DNA of 64,000 bases from Streptomyces kronopolitis (GTDB lineage: Bacteria > Actinomycetota > Actinomycetes > Streptomycetales > Streptomycetaceae), in NCBI RefSeq assembly GCF_014646275.1, contig NZ_BMND01000003.1, positions 248,001 through 312,000 on the forward strand, read 5' to 3'. Made by a program: the position numbers and the translations under genes. This document shows positions 51,977 to 62,223 of the stretch, piece by piece. Position 1 is the first letter of the stretch. The number at the start of each line of letters is the position of its first letter. The notes below the pieces were generated by a model. The model saw only the letters and a list, made by a program, of their open reading frames with translations, did no database searches and had not been told where the DNA came from.

Positions 51977-53071
51977 ATGAACGTATGGACGCGTCGCGTC
52001 GTCATAGGCACTGCCGCCGTTTCGATGGCACTCTCCGTGGCCGCGTGTGGCAAGGCCGGCGACGGCAAGGCCGCCGGTGGTGGCCAGAACAAGACCATCG
52101 GCCTGCTCCTGCCGGAGAACAAGACCACGCGTTACGAGACCTTCGACCGTCCGCTGATGGAGGCGAAGATCAAGCAGCTGTGCAGCGACTGCACGGTGCG
52201 CTACAACAACGCGGCGCAGGACACCGAGACCCAGAAGAAGCAGTTCGACGCGCTGATCACGCAGGGCGTCAAGGTGATCATTCTGGACGCGGTCGACTTC
52301 AAGGCCACCAAGTCCTGGGTGAACCAGGCCGCCAAGAAGGGCGTCAAGGTCGTCGCCTACGACCGGCTGGCCGAGGGCAAGCTCTCCGCCTACGTGTCCT
52401 ACGACAACGAGAAGATCGGCCGCCTCCAGGGCCAGGCCCTGGTCAAGGCCCTCGGCGACAAGGCCAAGGACAGCAATGTCGTCATGATCAACGGTTCGCC
52501 GACCGACCCGAACATGCCGTTCTTCAAGAAGGGCGCCCACAGCGTCCTCGACAAGCAGGTCAAGAAGATCGCGTATGAGCAGGACATCCCGGACTGGTCC
52601 TCGGACGAGGCGAACAAGAAGATGAGTGCGGCCCTCGACTCGCTCGGCAAGGACGGCATCCAGGGCGTCTACTCCGGCAACGACGGCATGGCCGGCGGCA
52701 TCATCACCGCGCTCAACCAGAAGGGCGTCAAGGTCCCGGTCGGCGGCCAGGACGCCGAGCTGGCGGGCCTGCAGCGGATCCTCAAGGGCGACCAGGCGTT
52801 CACGATCTACAAGCAGATCAAGCCGCAGGCCGACTCCACCGCCGAGATCGCCGTCAAGCTGCTCAAGGGCGAGAAGCTCGGCTCCCTGACGGACCGCACG
52901 GTCGACAGCCTCAGCGGCGAGGTCAAGGGCATCCCCGCCAAGCTCTACGACGCGCAGATCGTGACCAAGGACAACATCGAGTCCACGATCATCAAGGACA
53001 AGGTCTACAAGGCGAGCCAGATCTGCACCGGCGACGTCAAGAAGGCCTGCGCGGCGGCCGGCATCAAGTAG
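51977..53071 (+). CDS. xylF: Xylose-type ABC transporter substrate-binding lipoprotein
   Basis: A 364-residue periplasmic-binding-protein-1-type lipoprotein. The signal peptide ends in lipobox VAAC (Cys24) after RRVVIGTAAVSMALS. Conserved pieces of the D-xylose-binding family: IGLLLPENKTTRYETFDRPL, QGVKVIILDAVDFKA, DGIQGVYSGNDGMAGGII. First gene of the xylFGH set. It is followed by a 329-bp GC-extreme gap with a hairpin before xylG, which should give more binding protein than membrane parts. Confidence 0.92.
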   Translation: MNVWTRRVVIGTAAVSMALSVAACGKAGDGKAAGGGQNKTIGLLLPENKTTRYETFDRPLMEAKIKQLCSDCTVRYNNAAQDTETQKKQFDALITQGVKVIILDAVDFKATKSWVNQAAKKGVKVVAYDRLAEGKLSAYVSYDNEKIGRLQGQALVKALGDKAKDSNVVMINGSPTDPNMPFFKKGAHSVLDKQVKKIAYEQDIPDWSSDEANKKMSAALDSLGKDGIQGVYSGNDGMAGGIITALNQKGVKVPVGGQDAELAGLQRILKGDQAFTIYKQIKPQADSTAEIAVKLLKGEKLGSLTDRTVDSLSGEVKGIPAKLYDAQIVTKDNIESTIIKDKVYKASQICTGDVKKACAAAGIK

Positions 53072-53400
53072 GACTCCGGGCCCACAGCGGGCCCGGCCCC
53101 CGCCCGGCCCGCGGCCCCCGGCGCCCCCCGCCCCGGCCCGCGACACCCTGGCACCCCGCTCCGACGGGGCCGCGCGGCAACCGCCCCGCGGCCCCCGGAC
53201 CGACCCCTGTCCCGCCCCGCTCTCCGCCCGGCCGGGCCCCCTGTCCGCCCGGCCCGGCCACCCGTCCGCCCGCGCCGCCGCCCGCACCGGCCGCGCGGCC
53301 GGACCGTCCCCCGCAGGCCCCCTGCTCCACGCACCACACCCCCGCCGCTGTGACGGCGCACATCCCCGCCGTTGTGACGGCGGCGAAGGAGATGATTCAC
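53072..53400 (+). other. GC-extreme xylF-xylG spacer with a hairpin and an 18-base direct repeat
   Basis: A hairpin (CCGGGCCC, loop ACAGC, GGGCCCGG; 53076-53096) follows xylF immediately and probably attenuates read-through. The next 240 bases are almost only C and G, with long C-runs. Near the end, an 18-base repeat with one difference, CCCGCCG(C/T)TGTGACGGCG, occurs at 53341-53358 and 53365-53382 just before the xylG ribosome site. No gene is present. Confidence 0.6.
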
Positions 53401-54192
53401 GTGTCCGCTACGCCTGTGCTGGCGTTGCGCGGGATCTCCAAGCGGTTCGGCGCCGTCCAGGCACTCACGGACGTCACCCTGGAGATCCACCCCGGTGAGG
53501 TGGTCGCCCTCGTCGGCGACAACGGCGCCGGCAAGTCCACCCTGGTCAAGACCATCTCGGGGGTCCACCCGGTCGACGACGGCGCCATCGAGTGGGAGGG
53601 CGCCGCGGTACGCATCGGCAAGCCGCACGACGCCCAGGAACTCGGCGTCGCCACCGTCTACCAGGACCTCGCGCTCTGCGACAACCTCGACGTCGTCGCC
53701 AACCTCTTCCTCGGCAACGAGATCCGCACCGCCGGGGTCCTCGACGAGATCGCGATGGAGAAGCGCGCCAAGGAGCTGCTGGACACCCTGTCCATCCGCA
53801 TCCCCAGCGTCCGCATCCCGGTCGCCGCGCTCTCCGGCGGCCAGCGCCAGGTCGTCGCGATCGCCCGGGCGCTGATCGGCGACCCGAAGGTCGTCATCCT
53901 CGACGAGCCCACCGCCGCCCTCGGCGTCGAGCAGACCGCCCAGGTCCTCGACCTCGTCGAGCGGCTGCGGGAGCGCGGCCTGGGCGTCATCCTCATCAGC
54001 CACAACATGGCCGATGTGCAGGCCGTCGCGGACCGGGTCGCGGTGCTGCGGCTGGGCCGCAACAACGGTGTCTTCGACGTCGAGGGCACCTCCCACGAAG
54101 AGATCATCGCCGCCATCACCGGCGCCTCGGACAACGCCGTCACCCGCCGCCAGGCGCGTACGGACCAGGTGAAGAAGGAGGCCGGGGCATGA
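53401..54192 (+). CDS. xylG: Xylose-type ABC transporter ATP-binding protein (single domain)
   Basis: A 263-residue ATPase. Walker A GDNGAGKST near residue 40, signature LSGGQRQVVAIARAL, Walker B VVILDEPTAALG, switch histidine in ISHNMADVQAV. E. coli XylG has two fused ATPase domains (about 510 residues); this one has a single domain and must dimerise. GTG at 53401 was chosen since AAGGAG lies nine bases upstream; the in-frame ATG at 53392 directly abuts that site. ATGA overlap with xylH. Confidence 0.92.
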   Translation: MSATPVLALRGISKRFGAVQALTDVTLEIHPGEVVALVGDNGAGKSTLVKTISGVHPVDDGAIEWEGAAVRIGKPHDAQELGVATVYQDLALCDNLDVVANLFLGNEIRTAGVLDEIAMEKRAKELLDTLSIRIPSVRIPVAALSGGQRQVVAIARALIGDPKVVILDEPTAALGVEQTAQVLDLVERLRERGLGVILISHNMADVQAVADRVAVLRLGRNNGVFDVEGTSHEEIIAAITGASDNAVTRRQARTDQVKKEAGA

Positions 54193-55490
54193 GTGACCTC
54201 ACCAAGCAGCCGGCGAACGACCCCGCGAAGGACGCACCGGCCGCCGTGGACGCCACCCCGCCGGCCGCCGTCGACCCCCGGCTGCTCGTCCGCGAGCAGG
54301 GCTTCGCCGGCTACCTCGGCGACTTCAGGCGCCGGGTGCGCGGGGGCGAGCTGGGCTCGCTGCCGGTCGTCATCGGCCTGGTCGTCATCGCGATCGTCTT
54401 CCAGTTCAAGAACAGCAGCTTCCTGTCCGCCGACAGCCTCGCGAACATCGGCGTCTACACCTCCGGCCTCGGGATCATGGCCGTCGGCATCGTCTTCGTG
54501 CTGCTGCTCGGCGAGATCGACCTGTCGGTCGGCTCGGTGGCGGGCGTCGGCGCGGCCGTGTGGGCCGTCCTCAGCGTCACCAAGGGCGTCAACGACTGGC
54601 TCGCGGTGCTGATCGCCATCGTCGTGGGGCTGGCCATCGGCGCCCTGCACGGGTTCTTTTTCGCCAAGATCGGCGTACCGGCCTTCGTCGTCACCCTGGC
54701 CGGATTCCTCGGCTGGAGCGGCCTGCAGATCTGGATGATGGGCAACGAGGGCTCCATCAACACGCCGAGCGGCAGCCTGGTGGAGAACCTCACCGGCTAC
54801 TACTTCGAGGACAAGGCCGCCGGCTACGGCCTGGCGCTGGTCGCGGTCCTCGCCTACGCCGGCTCGCTGCTGCTGGACAGCCGGCGCCGCAAGGCCGCGG
54901 CGCTGCCCGCCCGCCCGCTCAGCGAGATCCTGCTGCGCACCGGCGTGGTCGCGGTGATCGCCTTCGCGGTCGCCTACGTCCTGAACGAGCCGGCCGGCGC
55001 CCGCGGCCTGCCGCTGGCCCTGGTGCTGTTCCTCGGCGTCCTGCTCCTCGCCGACTTCGTGGTGCGCCGCACCACCTACGGCCGGCAGATCTTCGCGGTC
55101 GGCGGCAACGCCGAGGCGGCCCGCCGGGCCGGCATCAACGTGCACCGGATCCGGATCAGCGTCTTCGCCATCTCCGGCATGCTCGCGGCCTTCGGCGGAC
55201 TGTTCATCGCCAGCCTCTCCGGCGGCGCCACCAAGAACCTGGGCTCCGGAAACACCCTGATGAACGTCATCGCGGCGGCCGTCATCGGCGGCACCAGCCT
55301 CTTCGGCGGCCGCGGCAAGATCTGGTCCGCGCTGCTGGGCATGCTGGTCATCCAGTCGATCCAGCAGGGCCTGAACCTGCTCGGCATGGCCAGCGAGATC
55401 CAGTACATGATCACCGGCGCGGTGCTGCTGGCCGCCGTCGTGATCGACTCGGTCTCCCGCCGGACGCAGAAAACGGCCGGCCGTACCTGA
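54189..55490 (+). CDS. xylH: Xylose-type ABC transporter permease
   Basis: A 433-residue permease with about ten membrane helices after a 55-residue soluble N-terminus. Landmarks: GIVFVLLLGEIDLSVGSVAG, VPAFVVTLAGFLGWSGLQIW, YGRQIFAVGGNAEAARRAGI, AAAVIGGTSLFGGRGKIWSA. This is the ribose/xylose/galactose (XylH/RbsC) class. The ATG overlaps the xylG stop. A strong hairpin follows. Confidence 0.92.
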   Translation: MSDLTKQPANDPAKDAPAAVDATPPAAVDPRLLVREQGFAGYLGDFRRRVRGGELGSLPVVIGLVVIAIVFQFKNSSFLSADSLANIGVYTSGLGIMAVGIVFVLLLGEIDLSVGSVAGVGAAVWAVLSVTKGVNDWLAVLIAIVVGLAIGALHGFFFAKIGVPAFVVTLAGFLGWSGLQIWMMGNEGSINTPSGSLVENLTGYYFEDKAAGYGLALVAVLAYAGSLLLDSRRRKAAALPARPLSEILLRTGVVAVIAFAVAYVLNEPAGARGLPLALVLFLGVLLLADFVVRRTTYGRQIFAVGGNAEAARRAGINVHRIRISVFAISGMLAAFGGLFIASLSGGATKNLGSGNTLMNVIAAAVIGGTSLFGGRGKIWSALLGMLVIQSIQQGLNLLGMASEIQYMITGAVLLAAVVIDSVSRRTQKTAGRT

Positions 55491-55517
55491 TCCCACCGGT
55501 CGTCGTTCGACGGCAGC

Positions 55518-55548
55518 GGCCCCCACCGGGCATGATCCGGTGGGGGCC
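55518..55548 (+). terminator. Terminator after xylH
   Basis: A perfect 12-base stem, GGCCCCCACCGG and CCGGTGGGGGCC, with loop GCATGAT, 27 bases after the stop. Confidence 0.85.
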
Positions 55549-55705
55549 GGTCCGTGTGCGCTCCGGGGGCGAAAAGGTTGAGCCGGCGCCCCTGTCACCC
55601 GAGTGACATACATCGCAAGGCCCGGGCGTCGCCGCGGCGGACGCAACATTAGACTCATCTGATCGGCAAGCTCGATCCACGGCAGCAAGCAGCAAGGAGG
55701 CAGGG

Positions 55706-57727
55706 GTGCAGGAGGTGCCGCGCAACGCGAGTCCGGCCGGGGCGGTGGCGGGCGACGGGAGGGCGCTGCTTTCCCGTATCAGGGGACCGCGCGATCTGGA
55801 CCGACTGGCCCCGGAGCAGCTCGTGCAGCTGGCGGGGGAGATCCGTACCTTCCTTGTCGACGAGGTGTCCAAGACCGGCGGACATCTCGGCCCGAACCTC
55901 GGTGTGGTCGAGCTGACCATCGCCCTGCACCGCGTCTTCGACTCGCCCAAGGACAAGGTGCTCTTCGACACCGGGCACCAGTCCTACGTCCACAAGCTTC
56001 TCACCGGCCGTCAGGACTTCACCAAGCTCAAGGCGAAGGGCGGCCTGTCCGGCTACCCCTCCCGTGCCGAGTCCGCGCACGACGTGATCGAGAACAGCCA
56101 CGCCTCCACCGTGCTGGGCTGGGCCGAGGGCCTCGCGAAGGCCAACGAGGTCCGCGGTTCGGCCGACCGGGTCGCCGCGGTCATCGGTGACGGCGCGCTG
56201 ACCGGCGGCATGGCCTGGGAGGCGCTGAACAACATCGCCGCCGCCAAGGACCGCCCGCTCGTCATCGTCGTCAACGACAACGAGCGCTCCTACGCCCCGA
56301 CCATCGGCGGCCTCGCCAACCACCTCGCCACGCTGCGCACCACCGACGGCTACGAGCGCTTCCTGGCCCGCGGCAAGGACCTGCTGGAGCGCACCCCCGT
56401 CCTGGGCAAGCCGCTGTACGAGACCCTGCACGGCGCCAAGAAGGGCCTGAAGGACTTCATCGCCCCGCAGGGCATGTTCGAGGACCTGGGCCTGAAGTAC
56501 GTCGGCCCGATCGACGGCCACGACATCGAGGCGCTGGAATCCGCCCTGACGCGCGCCAAGCGCTTCGGCGGCCCGGTCATCGTCCACTGCCTCACCGAGA
56601 AGGGCCGCGGCTACCAGCCCGCCCTCCAGGACGAGGCGGACCGCTTCCACGCCGTCGGCAAGATCCACCCCGACACCGGCCTGCCGCTGTCCTCGGGCGG
56701 CAAGGACTGGACGTCCGTCTTCGGCGACGAGATGGTCGAACTGGGCAAGGAGCGGGACGACATCGTCGCCATCACGGCGGCCATGCTGCAGCCCGTCGGC
56801 CTGGACAAGTTCGCCAAGGCGTTCCCCGACCGGGTCTACGACGTCGGCATCGCCGAGCAGCACGCGGCGGTCTCCGCGGCGGGCATGGCCACCGGCGGCC
56901 TGCACCCGGTCTTCGCGGTCTACGCCACCTTCCTCAACCGCGCCTTCGACCAGGTGCTGATGGACGTGGCGCTGCACAAGTGCGGAGTCACGTTCGTGCT
57001 GGACCGGGCCGGTGTCACCGGCACCGACGGCGCCTCCCACAACGGCATGTGGGACATGTCGATCCTCCAGGTCGTCCCCGGCCTGCGGATCGCCGCACCC
57101 CGCGACGCCGACCAGGTCCGCGCCCAGCTGCGCGAGGCCGTCGAGGTCGACGACGCGCCCACCGTCGTGCGCTACTCCAAGGGCGCGGTCGGCCCGGCCG
57201 TCGAGGCCGTCGGACGCGTCGGCGGGATGGACGTGCTGCGCGAGCCGGCCGACGGCGTCAAGCGGCCCGACGTCCTGCTGGTGTCGGTCGGCGCCCTCGC
57301 CCCGATGTGCCTGGAGATCGCCGACCTGCTCGACAAGCAGGGCATCTCCACCACGGTCGTCGACCCGCGCTGGGTCAAGCCGGTCGACCCGGCGCTGCCC
57401 GGGCTCGCCGCCGCCCACCGCGTCGTGGTCACCGTCGAGGACAACATCCGCTCCGGCGGCGTCGGTTCGGCCGTCGCCCAGGCCCTGCGGGACGCCGGGG
57501 TGGACCTGCCGCTGCGCGACTTCGGCATCCCCGAGCGGTTCCTCGACCACGCCTCCCGCAAGGAGGTCATGGCGGAGATCGGTCTCACCGCGCCGGACAT
57601 CGCGCGCCAGGTGACCGGGCTGGTCTCCAAGATTGACGGTCAGTCGCAGTCCCCGCTGCGTTCGGACGCCCCGGAGCCGGCCGGCGCCCAGGGCGCGGCC
57701 GAGCCGGCCGAGGCCGCCCGCGACTGA
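55706..57727 (+). CDS. dxs: 1-deoxy-D-xylulose-5-phosphate synthase
   Basis: A 673-residue thiamine-diphosphate enzyme that joins pyruvate and glyceraldehyde-3-phosphate, the first step of the MEP isoprenoid pathway. Seen: [20 protein letters not shown], substrate/TPP motif [35 protein letters not shown] with the catalytic glutamate of the transketolase fold, and [10 protein letters not shown]. The last 35 residues are an Ala/Pro-rich tail. Full length compared with the family (about 620-650). GTG start with AAGGAGG upstream. The neighbouring xyl transporter is a positional association only. Confidence 0.96.
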   Translation: MQEVPRNASPAGAVAGDGRALLSRIRGPRDLDRLAPEQLVQLAGEIRTFLVDEVSKTGGHLGPNLGVVELTIALHRVFDSPKDKVLFDTGHQSYVHKLLTGRQDFTKLKAKGGLSGYPSRAESAHDVIENSHASTVLGWAEGLAKANEVRGSADRVAAVIGDGALTGGMAWEALNNIAAAKDRPLVIVVNDNERSYAPTIGGLANHLATLRTTDGYERFLARGKDLLERTPVLGKPLYETLHGAKKGLKDFIAPQGMFEDLGLKYVGPIDGHDIEALESALTRAKRFGGPVIVHCLTEKGRGYQPALQDEADRFHAVGKIHPDTGLPLSSGGKDWTSVFGDEMVELGKERDDIVAITAAMLQPVGLDKFAKAFPDRVYDVGIAEQHAAVSAAGMATGGLHPVFAVYATFLNRAFDQVLMDVALHKCGVTFVLDRAGVTGTDGASHNGMWDMSILQVVPGLRIAAPRDADQVRAQLREAVEVDDAPTVVRYSKGAVGPAVEAVGRVGGMDVLREPADGVKRPDVLLVSVGALAPMCLEIADLLDKQGISTTVVDPRWVKPVDPALPGLAAAHRVVVTVEDNIRSGGVGSAVAQALRDAGVDLPLRDFGIPERFLDHASRKEVMAEIGLTAPDIARQVTGLVSKIDGQSQSPLRSDAPEPAGAQGAAEPAEAARD

Positions 57728-57740
57728 TTCCGCAGCCGCC

Positions 57741-57791
57741 GCCGATGGGCCGGCCGGTCATCCGTACGGATGTTCCGCCCGGCCCATCGGC
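57741..57791 (+). terminator. Large compound hairpin after dxs
   Basis: Outer arms GCCGATGGGCCGG and CCGGCCCATCGGC pair perfectly, and an inner palindrome CATCCGTACGGATG can form a second hairpin between them. It starts 14 bases after the dxs stop. Confidence 0.8.
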
Positions 57792-57923
57792 ATGAGCACG
57801 GCCGCACCCCATCGGGTGAATCCCCACCGCCCGGCGCCCCGCCGAAGCTGACTGTTTCCCGGCATTGCGGAGACTCGGTCAGTTCAGGAGAGTTGCGAGG
57901 GTCGTCCAGGTGGAGGTTCGCCC

Positions 57924-59450
57924 ATGAGCACACAGCACGGCACACCACATGATTCACGCCGCAGTCGCGGTCTGTTCCGGACGAAGACTGTGGAGCAGTC
58001 GATCCTGGACACCGAGGAGCCGGAGCACACACTCAAGAAGTCCCTGTCGGCGCTCGATCTGACCGTGTTCGGGGTCGGTGTCGTCATCGGCACCGGCATC
58101 TTCGTCCTCACCGGGAAGATCGCCAAGGAGCAGGCCGGACCGGCCGTCGCGCTGGCCTTCGTCGTGGCGGGCGTGGTCTGTGCGCTGGCCGCCCTGTGCT
58201 ACGCCGAGTTCGCCTCCACCGTGCCGGTCGCCGGCTCGGCCTACACCTTCTCGTACGCCTCCCTGGGGGAACTGCCGGCCTGGATCATCGGCTGGGACCT
58301 GATCCTGGAGCTGGCCCTGGGCTGCGCGGTGGTCGCCGTCGGCTGGTCGGGCTACATGCGCGAGCTGCTGGGCAGCGGCGGGTGGGCGCTGCCGACGATC
58401 CTGTCCGGCACCCACGAGGGGCGCTTCGGCTTCGACCTGCTGGCCTGCATCCTCGTACTGGTGCTGACCGGCATCCTGGTGCTCGGGATGAAGCTGTCCT
58501 CGCGGGTGACGGCGGTGGTCGTGGGCATCAAGGTCACCGTCGTCCTGCTGGTCATCATCGCCGGCGCCTTCATGATCACCGGCGCCAACTACCACCCGTT
58601 CATCCCGCCCAGCCGGCCCAGCGCGGCCGGCGGCGGACTGTCCGCGCCGCTGGCGGAGCTGATGTTCGGCTTCACCCCGACCACCTTCGGGGTCATGGGC
58701 ATCTTCGCCGCGGCGGCCGTCGTCTTCTTCGCCTTCATCGGCTTCGACATCGTTGCCACCGCCGCCGAGGAGACCCGCAACCCGCAGCGCGACGTGCCGC
58801 GCGGCATCCTCGGCTCGCTGGCCATCTGCACGGTCCTCTACGTGGCCGTGTCGATCGTCGTCACCGGCATGGAGAAGTACAGCAAGCTCTCCACCGACGC
58901 CCCGCTCGCCGACGCCTTCAAGGTCCTGGGGCACCCCTTCTTCGCCGACGTGATCAGCTTCGGCGCCGCCGTCGGCCTGACCTCGGTCTGCATGATCCTG
59001 CTGCTCGGCCAGAGCCGAGTGTTCTTCGCGATGAGCCGGGACGGGCTGCTGCCCCGCGTCTTCTCCCGGGCCCACCCGCGGTACGGGACCCCCTACCGCT
59101 CCACCATCGCGCTGGGTGTCGTCGTGGCCATCGCCTCCGGCTTCACCTCGATCGACGTCCTGGCCGAACTCGTCAACATCGGCACCCTGTTCGCGTTCGT
59201 CGTGGTCGCCGTCGGCGTCATCATCCTGCGCCGCTCCCGGCCCGACCTGCCCCGCGCCTTCCGCACCCCGTGGGTGCCGGTGGTGCCGGTGCTGTCCGTG
59301 CTGGCGTCGGTGTGGCTGATGCTCAATCTGCCCGCCGAGACCTGGGTGCGGTTCGGGATCTGGATGGTCGTCGGCTTCGTCATCTACTTCCTCTACGGCC
59401 GCTCCCACAGCCGCCTGGGCCTCCGCAACCGGCGCCCCACCGAGGACTGA
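57924..59450 (+). CDS. APC-family amino-acid permease (CAT-like)
   Basis: A 508-residue transporter with about 12-13 helices. The first segment SALDLTVFGVGVVIGTGIFV and GPAVALAFVVAGVVCALAAL with CYAEFASTVPVAGSAYTFSY are the APC amino-acid/polyamine family signature of cationic amino-acid transporters. FFAFIGFDIVATAAEETRNP and PRGILGSLAICTVLY follow. GGAGG lies eight bases before the ATG. Monocistronic after the dxs terminator. Substrate unknown. Confidence 0.92.
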   Translation: MSTQHGTPHDSRRSRGLFRTKTVEQSILDTEEPEHTLKKSLSALDLTVFGVGVVIGTGIFVLTGKIAKEQAGPAVALAFVVAGVVCALAALCYAEFASTVPVAGSAYTFSYASLGELPAWIIGWDLILELALGCAVVAVGWSGYMRELLGSGGWALPTILSGTHEGRFGFDLLACILVLVLTGILVLGMKLSSRVTAVVVGIKVTVVLLVIIAGAFMITGANYHPFIPPSRPSAAGGGLSAPLAELMFGFTPTTFGVMGIFAAAAVVFFAFIGFDIVATAAEETRNPQRDVPRGILGSLAICTVLYVAVSIVVTGMEKYSKLSTDAPLADAFKVLGHPFFADVISFGAAVGLTSVCMILLLGQSRVFFAMSRDGLLPRVFSRAHPRYGTPYRSTIALGVVVAIASGFTSIDVLAELVNIGTLFAFVVVAVGVIILRRSRPDLPRAFRTPWVPVVPVLSVLASVWLMLNLPAETWVRFGIWMVVGFVIYFLYGRSHSRLGLRNRRPTED

Positions 59451-59598
59451 CGCCCCGACCACTCCTCCTGCCGGCCCCGTGTGCCGCGCCGGTCGCGGCT
59501 GCACAGGGCGCACAGGGCGGTCGCGGCGCACGGGGCGGTGCGCCGCGGGAGCCGCCGGAGAGCCGTCTCGCTTCGGCACCCGCTTCCGCCACCGCGCC

Positions 59599-59991
59599 CT
59601 ACCCCTCGTCGCGCCGCCGCCCCCATACCGCCCGCGGCCCCGTCACCCGCGCGCCCAGCGCCCGGACGCGCTCGCGCAGTTCGCGGTCCGCGGTCACCAC
59701 CAGGCAGTCCCGACCGCCGGCTTCCTCGGCCACCAGCCGCACGATCCGGTCGTCGCCGCTGCCGTCCGCCGCCACCACCCGTACGCCGTCGACGGATTCC
59801 ACCCCGCGGGCCGCGCCCTCCACCACCAGGACCAGCTCCAGAGGCGGCGCCATCAGCCCCGGCAGGCCGTCGGCGGCATAGCCGGGCAGGGCGTCGCGCA
59901 GCCGCTCGGCCGCGCCGTGCCGGTCCCGCCACCAGCCGTCGGGCACCGAGCCCACGACGTTCGCGGCATCGACGATGACCAAGGAGTCCAT
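59599..59991 (-). CDS. NYN/PIN-like domain protein
   Basis: A 130-residue protein with LVIVDAANVVGSVPDGWWRD at the start, RVVAADGSGDDRIVRLVAEE in the middle and CLVVTADRELRERVRALGAR near the end. The acidic residues (D8, the DGSGDD cluster, D in TADREL) fit the metal-binding pocket of PIN/NYN nucleases such as YacP. It is often mis-described as an NTP pyrophosphohydrolase. It lies downstream of fadB on the same strand but is separated from it by a strong hairpin. Confidence 0.7.
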   Translation of the reverse strand: MDSLVIVDAANVVGSVPDGWWRDRHGAAERLRDALPGYAADGLPGLMAPPLELVLVVEGAARGVESVDGVRVVAADGSGDDRIVRLVAEEAGGRDCLVVTADRELRERVRALGARVTGPRAVWGRRRDEG

Positions 59992-60034
59992 GCCGCCACC
60001 CTCCCACGGCCCGCCCGCGCCCCGCGCACACGGC

Positions 60035-60068
60035 AGCGCGGGCCGGCTCCGCCGAGCCGGCCCGCGCT
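60035..60068 (-). terminator. Terminator of the fad operon
   Basis: A perfect 14-base stem (AGCGCGGGCCGGCT / AGCCGGCCCGCGCT) with a six-base loop, 20 bases beyond the fadB stop. Confidence 0.85.
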
Positions 60069-60087
60069 TCCTGCGATCAGTACCCCG

Positions 60088-62223
60088 CTACGCGGGCACG
60101 CTCGCGATGCCCGGGGCCAGGAACTTCGTGCCCCGCACCCGCTCGGAGACGCCCGCGCGGTCCAGGTACGGCGTGATGCCGCCCAGGTGGAAGGGCCAGC
60201 CGGCGCCGGTGATCAGGCACAGGTCGACGTCCTGCGCCTCGGCGACCACGCCCTCGTCCAGCATCAGGCCGATCTCCTGCGCCACGGCGTCCAGGACGCG
60301 GTCGCGGACCTGCTCCTCCGTCAGCACCGAGTCGCCCTGCTTGAGGAGGGCGGCGACCTCGGGGTCCAGCTCCGGCTTGCCGGAGTCGTAGACGTAGAAG
60401 CCGCGCTTGCCCGCCTCGACGACGGCCTTGAGGTTCGGCGAGACCGTGAACCGGTCCGGGAAGGAGCGGTTGAGCGTCTCGGAGACGTGCAGACCGATCG
60501 CCGGGCCGACAAGCTCCAGCAGCACCAGCGGCGACATCGGCAGCCCGAGCGGCTCGATGGCCTTCTCGGCGGTCTCGACCGGGGTGCCCTCGTCGATGAC
60601 GTTCTGGATCTCGCCCATGAAGCGGGTCAGGATGCGGTTGACGACGAACGCCGGGGCGTCCTTCACCAGCACCGCGGTCTTCTTCAGCGTCTTGGCGACA
60701 CCGAACGCCGTGGCCAGCGAGGCGTCGTCGGTCTGCTCGCCGCGCACGATCTCCAGCAGCGGGAGGATCGCGACCGGGTTGAAGAAGTGGAAGCCGACGA
60801 CCCGCTCGGGGTGCTTCAGCTTCGACGCCATCTCGGTGACCGACAGCGAGGAGGTGTTGGTGGCGAGGATCGCGTGCGCCGGGGCGACGGCCTCCACCTC
60901 CGCGAACACCTGCTGCTTGACGCCGATCTCCTCGAAGACGGCCTCGATGATGAAGTCGGCGTCGGAGAAGCCCTCGGCCTTGTCCAGCACACCGGAGACC
61001 AGGGCCTTGAGGCGGTTGGCCTTGTCCTGGTTGATCCGGCCCTTGCCGAGCAGCTTGTCGATCTCGGCGTGGACGTAGCCCACACCCTTGTCGACGCGCG
61101 CCTGGTCGATGTCGGTCAGCACGACCGGCACCTCGAGGCGGCGCAGGAAGAGCAGCGCGAGCTGCGAGGCCATCAGACCGGCGCCGACGACACCGACCTT
61201 GCTGACCGGGCGCGCGAGCTTCTTGTCCGGGGCGCCGGCGGGGCGCTTGGCGCGCTTCTGCACCAGGTTGAACGAGTAGATGCCGGCGCGGAGTTCACCA
61301 CCCATGATCAGGTCGGCGAGCGCCTGCTCCTCGGCGTCGAAACCGGCCTGGAGGTCTCCGCTCTTGGCGGCGGCGATGATGTCCAGCGCCCGGTAGGCGG
61401 CCGGGGCGGCGCCGTGCACCTTGCCGTCGGCGATGAACCTGCCCTTGGCGACGGCCTGGTCCCAGGCCTCACCGCGGTCGATCTCGGGGCGCTCGACGGT
61501 GACGTCGCCCTTGAGGACGTTCGCCGTCCAGATCAGCGACTGCTCCAGGAAGTCCGCGCCCTCGAAGATCGCGTCCGCGATGCCGAGGTCGAAGACCTGC
61601 TTGCCCTTGAGCTGCTTGTTCTGGTTGAGCGAGTTCTCGATGATGACCGAGACGGCCTTGTCCGCGCCGATGAGGTTCGGCAGCAGCGCGCAGCCGCCCC
61701 AGCCGGGCACGAGGCCGAGGAAGACCTCGGGCAGCGAGAAGGCCGGCAGGGCCTTGGAGACCGTGCGGTAGGAGCAGTGCAGACCGGCCTCAACGCCGCC
61801 GCCCATCGCGGCACCGTTGTAGTACGCGAAGGTCGGCACGGCGAGCTTCGAGAGCCGCTTGAAGACCTCGTGGCCGCCCTTGCCGATGGCCAGCGCGTCC
61901 TCGTGGTTCTTCAGCAGCTCGACGCCCTTGAGGTCGGCGCCGACGGCGAAGATGAACGGCTTGCCGGTGAGGCCGACGCCGACGATGTCGCCGTCCGCGG
62001 CCTCCTTCTCGACCTGGTCGAGCGCGGCGTTGAGGTTCGCCAGCGAGCCCGGGCCGAAGGTGGTCGGCTTGGTGTGGTCGAAGCCGTTGTCCAGCGTGAT
62101 CAGCGCGAACTTGCCCGCGCCGTACGGCAGATCGAGGTGGCGGACGTGCGCCGACGTGACGACCTCGTCCGGGAACAGCTCGGCCGCACCCTTCAGGAGT
62201 TCGGCGGTGGTGGTGGTGCTCAC
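60088..62223 (-). CDS. fadB: Fatty-acid oxidation multifunctional protein (enoyl-CoA hydratase / 3-hydroxyacyl-CoA dehydrogenase)
   Basis: A 711-residue two-activity enzyme of beta-oxidation. The crotonase part is about residues 25-300 (GKPFIFAVGADLKGVE, YNGAAMGGGVEAGLHCSYRT, FSLPEVFLGLVPGWGGCALL). The dehydrogenase part is about 325-700 (VGVVGAGLMASQLALLFLRR, ATNTSSLSVTEMASKLKHPE, RVVGFHFFNPVAILPLLEIV). GTG at 62223 overlaps the thiolase stop by four bases, with GGAGG six bases upstream. It partners the upstream thiolase as the trifunctional-type complex. Confidence 0.94.
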   Translation of the reverse strand: MSTTTTAELLKGAAELFPDEVVTSAHVRHLDLPYGAGKFALITLDNGFDHTKPTTFGPGSLANLNAALDQVEKEAADGDIVGVGLTGKPFIFAVGADLKGVELLKNHEDALAIGKGGHEVFKRLSKLAVPTFAYYNGAAMGGGVEAGLHCSYRTVSKALPAFSLPEVFLGLVPGWGGCALLPNLIGADKAVSVIIENSLNQNKQLKGKQVFDLGIADAIFEGADFLEQSLIWTANVLKGDVTVERPEIDRGEAWDQAVAKGRFIADGKVHGAAPAAYRALDIIAAAKSGDLQAGFDAEEQALADLIMGGELRAGIYSFNLVQKRAKRPAGAPDKKLARPVSKVGVVGAGLMASQLALLFLRRLEVPVVLTDIDQARVDKGVGYVHAEIDKLLGKGRINQDKANRLKALVSGVLDKAEGFSDADFIIEAVFEEIGVKQQVFAEVEAVAPAHAILATNTSSLSVTEMASKLKHPERVVGFHFFNPVAILPLLEIVRGEQTDDASLATAFGVAKTLKKTAVLVKDAPAFVVNRILTRFMGEIQNVIDEGTPVETAEKAIEPLGLPMSPLVLLELVGPAIGLHVSETLNRSFPDRFTVSPNLKAVVEAGKRGFYVYDSGKPELDPEVAALLKQGDSVLTEEQVRDRVLDAVAQEIGLMLDEGVVAEAQDVDLCLITGAGWPFHLGGITPYLDRAGVSERVRGTKFLAPGIASVPA

